A stretch of 64,000 bases of DNA from Proteles cristata cristata (Eukaryota > Chordata > Mammalia > Carnivora > Hyaenidae): NCBI GenBank assembly GCA_017311185.1, contig JAESUZ010000127.1:62001-126000 (forward strand), read 5' to 3'. The notes below the pieces were generated by a model. That model did no database searches. It was not told the DNA's origin and saw only the letters and a program-made list of their open reading frames with translations. Each line of letters starts with the position of its first letter. Within the stretch, counting starts at the first letter, position 1. Position numbers and translations under genes: made by a program. This document shows, piece after piece, positions 59,083 to 64,000 of the stretch.

Positions 59083-62000
59083 CAGCCACCTTCACTTCTC
59101 AACAGTGTTGAGAATTTGCCAGAATTCTTGATTAGGCAACAATGAGTCAGTAAGCCACTAAATCAATGTTCAATCTATACTTATTTATCTACTATGTGAT
59201 TTTAGTGTATATGTTTATTAATGCCTACTCTTAAATAGTAACCTTAGGTTATTTATGATATACTATAAGCAATATTAATTCTTTAGTATTTAAGGTGATT
59301 GTGCATTTACGTAATTTTTGATTAGCCTACACACGAAAGTTAGTCATTACCACATTTTTTTCTATACTTCTTTACATAAAATAAGGAATAGACTCCTTGA
59401 ATATTTTTTCTGTCTTTTTCCATCATTAGAATGAAGTGAGTAAGTGCTTAGACAGACAGTATAAAAAATGGAAGTCCAAAAAAATCCCTTCACTATCTGT
59501 ACCTTGCCTTGGCATACTGCTCTTGCTGATTCAACAGAACTTTAATTTCAAAGACAAACTTCAAATGTCTATCAAATATTTCAAGGACAGAAGAGAAGAC
59601 CTTTAAAATGTCATTCTTTTATAATAAGTATTTAAAGCTTTATGCCTATACCAGAATATTAATTAAAATGTTGTAATCTATACATATATATCAGAGAAAC
59701 TTTTTACCAGAAGAGAAGAATTTCTAGAAACAGGAACTGAATAAAAAAGATGAAATAGTCACAATATTCCTAAAAAAATTATGTCTATTGACAGATATGT
59801 AATTGTTCATTTGATGTCAACTTCCTCCTACAATTTTTCTACTTATCTTTTAATATTGTGGAATTTTAAAACCTCATCAAAATATTCCAAAGTCATCAGT
59901 TTCCTAAAGCACATTCAAAATTTGCAGAGTAAAATACCACACAACTTTTAGCACCATCAGTATAAAATCTGTTATAGATACAATAATATGGATTTTGTAT
60001 GGTCAGTTTGAGATTGTTTACATAAAGATACTGTTGTTCTTGTTTGTCCCTCAAAAGTCTTGTAAAACATTAGCATAATTGTTTATATTTAGTGCAAATT
60101 TGGTTTTGGAGCAGTATAGTATATGTGACAGGCAGAGATTGTTGATTTCATTTAACTCTAAGAACCTTAATTCTTTACACACTGCTTCTTGGCTAGATGA
60201 AAAAGCAAAGTGATCACTGCTATCTGAGGAATACCTGAGGAAGACCAATCAAGCTTCAAGTGTACTGCTGAATTCAGCCCTGAAGTGCCAGAGAACCTCA
60301 CTGGAGCATGATGGATGGGATCATGTCAAGTGGTAAGACTGCAGAGTGTTTGGGTAGACAGAGGCCCAACCTTACTTCTCCAAGGGAACTTTAAGCACAA
60401 GCAACAGAGTTACTTCGATGTTTGTCTTTTTCTGAGAAAAGAAAAAGCCCAGTGCATCTGAAAACACATTTAGGTCTCCCTGATTCTATGAGTTTGCAGA
60501 ATAGGTAGACAAGTCCAACAGAGGTGGCTGATCATAACTCTTTTAAATATGGATTACAAAGCTGTCAGCTGATGCTCCCCCGGGGAATGGGGGGTGAAAT
60601 GCAAACAGATTCAGTGCTAAAGAGGAGCTCTACCATAAGCTAGTTATTTTTAACTTGATGTTCATTAAACAAACAAACAAATCAATCAGTGTCTGGTGAG
60701 AACCAGGAGATCTAAAATTAAAGTGATGGAACATAAATCAGAAAAGGATAACATCTAACAACATATTGTAGAAAAGATGCTGGGAGATAGCATTACTGAG
60801 ATTTGTTGTGCAAGCAAGTAAAGGAGGGAAATAAATAAGAATTGCTAAATATTTCCATGAGGAGAACAAAGAATTGTGCGCAAAACTATGGAGAATTTTG
60901 AATGCTATGTTCAAGTGGAGCTTTATTCCCACGTAAATAAATGTTTTAAGAACTCTTTTTTTTTTTCCTAGCCAAATTTTGGCTCTTACATCCCTTGAGA
61001 GTCCCTGTTTCTGAATCTGAATACCCATTACTCCTCTTTCCTTGAAAATCAAATACTTTCTGTCCACTTACTCAAAGTCTATTCCTTAAAGTTTATTTCA
61101 AAATTGTCATTTACATCAAGCCAACCTCAAACATTCCGATCAACAGAAATCCACCTCTTTGAAAATTTTAGTTGTTACTCTGTGCCCTCTCTCTGGAACT
61201 TCTTTTTCTTATTTCCCTTTGAATTGTTCGTTATCTCTGTATGTGTGAGCTCTGTTTTGGACATGTTTGCTTAAAGTGTTGGCATGCCATCCAGGTGAAG
61301 ATGTCAGCAGACAACTTCCCACATGAAGATAAAACTCCAGAGGATGTTTAGAGTCAGAAAGCAGGCTGTGTCTCAAATTCAAGTCCAAACAAAAACTGAG
61401 TGGATTAGATGGATTGCAAAAAAATAAATTCAGAGAAATGCAGCAGAAAGCTCATAATTTCTGTCCTTCCAAAGTGGTTTTCCCTGAGATGGTAAGAATC
61501 AGCATAAGAATGCAGAAGTCTGGGCCATGAAGGATATTGAAAATCTTGCCTCAGGGACCAAAGTTCTTGGCCATCAGCCATGTGGAAGTTCTGCCTTCAG
61601 TGTGGGAGGGCTGACAGGGGAATAGAACTTGATAAACTCCTTTGGGAGAGCACAACACTCATCCTCAAGAGATAATTTGCTTAAGTTTCAACAAGAGCAG
61701 GAACTAGACTTTAATCTTATTATCTGAGAATGTGTGCCTTTTTGTTACTTTGTAATATCTTTTAGAGGATTGAAGAAATCAGCATTGACTTCCTACATGA
61801 GAAAAGTAAACAGTAACAAGATTTTGTGCAAGGAACCTGCACGTAGAAGTTGCTGGAATTTTTTTTTTCTTTGTTACCCCTCATTCAAACCAGAGTGGAG
61901 GTGGAGGTGGGAATCACATTTAATTTTGCAGTTTCACTTAGAATTCTGAAACAATTCAAGAACAGGAATTTAATCAGCAAAAGCTATGAAACCAACACAG

Positions 62001-62304
62001 GCCATAGGTGTTTCTTATGTAATATTATCTGAAGTAGAAAATAATAAAGGGGCTTTAAAAATAATCCTGACAACTATCTTTCTCACAAAACTTAAATTTC
62101 TCATTTTTTCCCTATAAACAGGGGCACATAAATGCCTACTGATGGATTTAGAGTCTGAGCAGTAATAAGATAGCTCCCTGGTTAAGGTTAAGCATTGGTC
62201 TAAAACACCCCCTCAACCTAATATGTGAAATGGACAGACATACCAGGTCCTGTGGTTTGTCCTGAGTGAGGGTAGAATAAGGCTAGGCAAAATGTGGAGA
62301 ATAA
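59083..62304. other. Unassigned, SINE-free DNA
   Basis: About 3.2 kb without recognised genes. At 61240-61340, 'gttttggacatgtttgctta' and 'catccaggtgaagatgtcag' look like an old interspersed repeat, probably LINE-derived, but too decayed to name. The block 60240-60640 is unique-looking. Confidence 0.35.
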
Positions 62305-62510
62305 GAATAAATCTATCCATTTTCTAAGTGCTGACTCTGCCGGACGTTTCACTTGCATAATCTATAATGCTCATAACTACCCTGTGAAGTTGATAGTATT
62401 CTGGATTTATGGATAAGAAAACCACAAGTCTGGAGGTTAATTAAGTTGTTGGAGGTCACATATTGAGTAATTAGCAGTAGTTGAATTTGAACCCAGGTGA
62501 AGAAATAGAT
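62305..62510 (-). mobile_element. MIR, antisense
   Basis: 'attttctaagtgctgactc', 'cataactaccctgtgaagtt', 'tttatggataagaaaaccac' and 'gttgaatttgaacccaggtg' are the reverse complement of MIR. Confidence 0.85.
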
Positions 62511-62907
62511 TTCATCCTGGTCTACATCTGTCCTGCTGGACCTTTGAAACATCAAGAATGCTGACCCTGTAAAATCCTTTGATCAGAGAAATCTCTGCAA
62601 AACTTCCACCTGGATTTTCATCATTATTTATAATGGTGGAACAAGCAGGCACTTAACTAGATGCGGCAGAAGACATGAAGGAATCAGAAAGCTACTAAAA
62701 CCAAAAGTGAAAATGTCCAGGTAGATTCCTGAGTTGTGAATTATGCAGAGCAGCAGTGATAACAATCAGTGCGCTGAGAATGTGAGGGCAAGGCTGTTCC
62801 TCCTGCACTGAGAAGGCTTCAGAATCTCTGACTGTTACTCCTACCTTCAGGCACATCGTCTTGGCTTCCTTTGGCTCCTTCAGGTAGCATATTTCCTAAG
62901 TTATTAG

Positions 62908-63363
62908 GAACTGTATTTGTTTTCTGCAGCCACCACAACAAAGTATCCTGAGTTGACACCTTAAAACAAAAGACCTGTGTTCTCTTAACAGTTTTGGAGG
63001 CCAGAAGTCTATATCAGTATCACCATCAGGATCACCACCAGTGGCCAAGATCAAGGTGTTGGAAGGATCACATTTCCTCCAGGGACTCTAGGGGAGATTC
63101 TGCTCTGGTTTCCGGGGGATGCAGCACTTTGATCTCTGCTTCCATCTTCTTACCACCTTGTCTTCTGTGTGTGTCTTTGTGTGCCTCCCTTGTAAGGATA
63201 CATTTGATGGTGTGCAAGATTCACTGGGCTCATCGAGGGTAAGCTCCATTTTTCAAGATCCTTAACTTAGTTACATCTTTTGACCCAGAAGTTAATCTTC
63301 ACAGGTTCAGAGATGAAGGTGCGGACATATCTTTTAGGAGGACATCATTCAGTCCACTATAGT
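62908..63363 (-). mobile_element. MLT1-type LTR (ERVL-MaLR), antisense
   Basis: Same family and orientation as 12812-13196. 'gttttggaggccagaagtct', 'ccaagatcaaggtgttggaa', 'ctctaggggagattctgct' and 'gatctctgcttccatcttct' follow the reverse-complement MLT1 order, then 'ttcacaggttcagagatgaa' and 'ggacatcattcagtccac'. No adjoining internal retroviral sequence recognised. Confidence 0.85.
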
Positions 63364-63919
63364 AACCAAAGGACAAGTGGACACTTGGTCAGTTTGATTT
63401 GAATAACATATGATTTACTTTGTCTTTTTGGCACCTACTACATTCTTTTGATTGAAAAGTAAAATTTAAAAAATTTAGTTAGGTATAATTCATTAGGAAA
63501 TACAAGTTGAAGGTGGAACACAAAACTCCTTCAGATTAGAGTTCTCATCCTTGGAGACCCAACCCTTCCAAGGGTTGTGAACTAGTGGTAGATTGTATTT
63601 TCATATGGCCACATTATCCAACAATAAGAAGAAATTTACAAACAAAGTTTTGTTAAATAAGTCTCAAAAGTAAGCGCTTACATAGTTTGGGCATAAAATA
63701 ACAGGTTCAGTCAAATGAGTAAGTGTAATTATTATATGCATCATGGAGAATATTCTCAGAAATCATGAAAAAAAATCAAGTTTAAAAAGTTTGCAATCTA
63801 CTTTCCACACCCAGAAGGAGGGACTTTAAATGTATAGACATTTTGTAATAATATTCTCTTCTACATCTATCAAGAGTTCAGAAAATAATTTCTCTAACAC
63901 ATACTTTATTCATTCATTC
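63364..63919. other. Unassigned AT-rich DNA
   Basis: Nothing recognised. Confidence 0.45.
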
Positions 63920-64000
63920 ATTTATGTTTATTTACTTTTGAGAGAGAGTGAGTGAGTGAGTTAAGGAGAGGAAGAGAGAGAAGGAAGACAGAGGATCTGA
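63920..64000 (-). mobile_element. Carnivoran SINE, antisense, cut by window end
   Basis: (ATTC)n and TTTA tail complement, then a GAGA/GTGA-rich stretch and 'gacagaggatctga', where the window stops. The tRNA-like head would lie beyond 64000. Confidence 0.85.

Noticed and set aside
60738..61067. 109-codon minus-strand frame
   Set aside because: AT-rich, no domain, no homologous pattern recognised; typical of chance frames in this window.
1..64000. CRISPR arrays, operons, prophage or other microbial systems
   Set aside because: No regularly spaced direct repeats, no ribosome-binding-site-led frames and no microbial gene families; the repeat content is plainly mammalian.
1..64000. Nuclear copies of mitochondrial DNA
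   Set aside because: No segment reads like mammalian mitochondrial genes or control region.

Overview
This window is nuclear DNA of a carnivoran mammal, very probably a cat (Felidae). The main evidence is about 31 copies of the carnivoran tRNA-Lys-derived SINE. Each has a GGGCGCCTGGGTGGCTTAG-like 5' end, a pol III B box close to GGTTCGAGCCC, a CT-rich 3' part and an AATAAA-rich A tail. Most are flanked by recognisable target-site duplications (TSDs). Carnivoran L1 3' ends, MIR, L2, MLT1-type LTRs, a MER5-like hAT fragment and long CA/GT microsatellites complete a typical mammalian intergenic or intronic landscape. The sequence is AT-rich, with no CpG island, no tRNA or rRNA gene and no exon I can assign to a known gene.

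Layout. 1-7.46 kb: mostly unassigned AT-rich DNA with a CA microsatellite, an old L1 3' end (3.7-4.1 kb) and a compact, repeat-free block at 5.45-5.96 kb that may be a conserved element. 7.46-17.7 kb: dense SINEs, an antisense L1 3' region (10.4-11.3 kb), an antisense MLT1 LTR (12.8-13.2 kb) and a TTTC tract grown from a SINE tail. 17.7-31.6 kb: scattered SINEs, a second candidate conserved block (18.4-19.0 kb), an imperfect inverted repeat with ~150-bp arms (23.5/24.6 kb), an LTR inserted in an L2 (25.4-26.25 kb), a SINE nested in a SINE (27.7-28.2 kb) and L2. 31.6-37.5 kb: the SINE-richest part, with L1 and MER5-like remnants. 38.5-42.8 kb: an old L1/HAL1-like element broken by a short class II endogenous retrovirus remnant (39930-41025) carrying a decayed env TM piece and a 6-bp TSD, then an antisense L1 3' end with a TG microsatellite. 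42.8-64 kb: largely unassigned DNA with sparse SINEs, MIR and MaLR fragments, a second antisense MLT1 LTR (62.9-63.4 kb) and a SINE cut by the window end.

No host protein-coding gene could be supported. The open frames are short and are explained by microsatellites, SINE antisense sequence, L1 or chance. The items most worth checking are the retroviral remnant with its clean TSD and odd env-between-LTR-ends structure, the inverted repeat, the candidate conserved blocks, and the set of young SINE insertions that could differ between individuals or species. I saw no new biological system.
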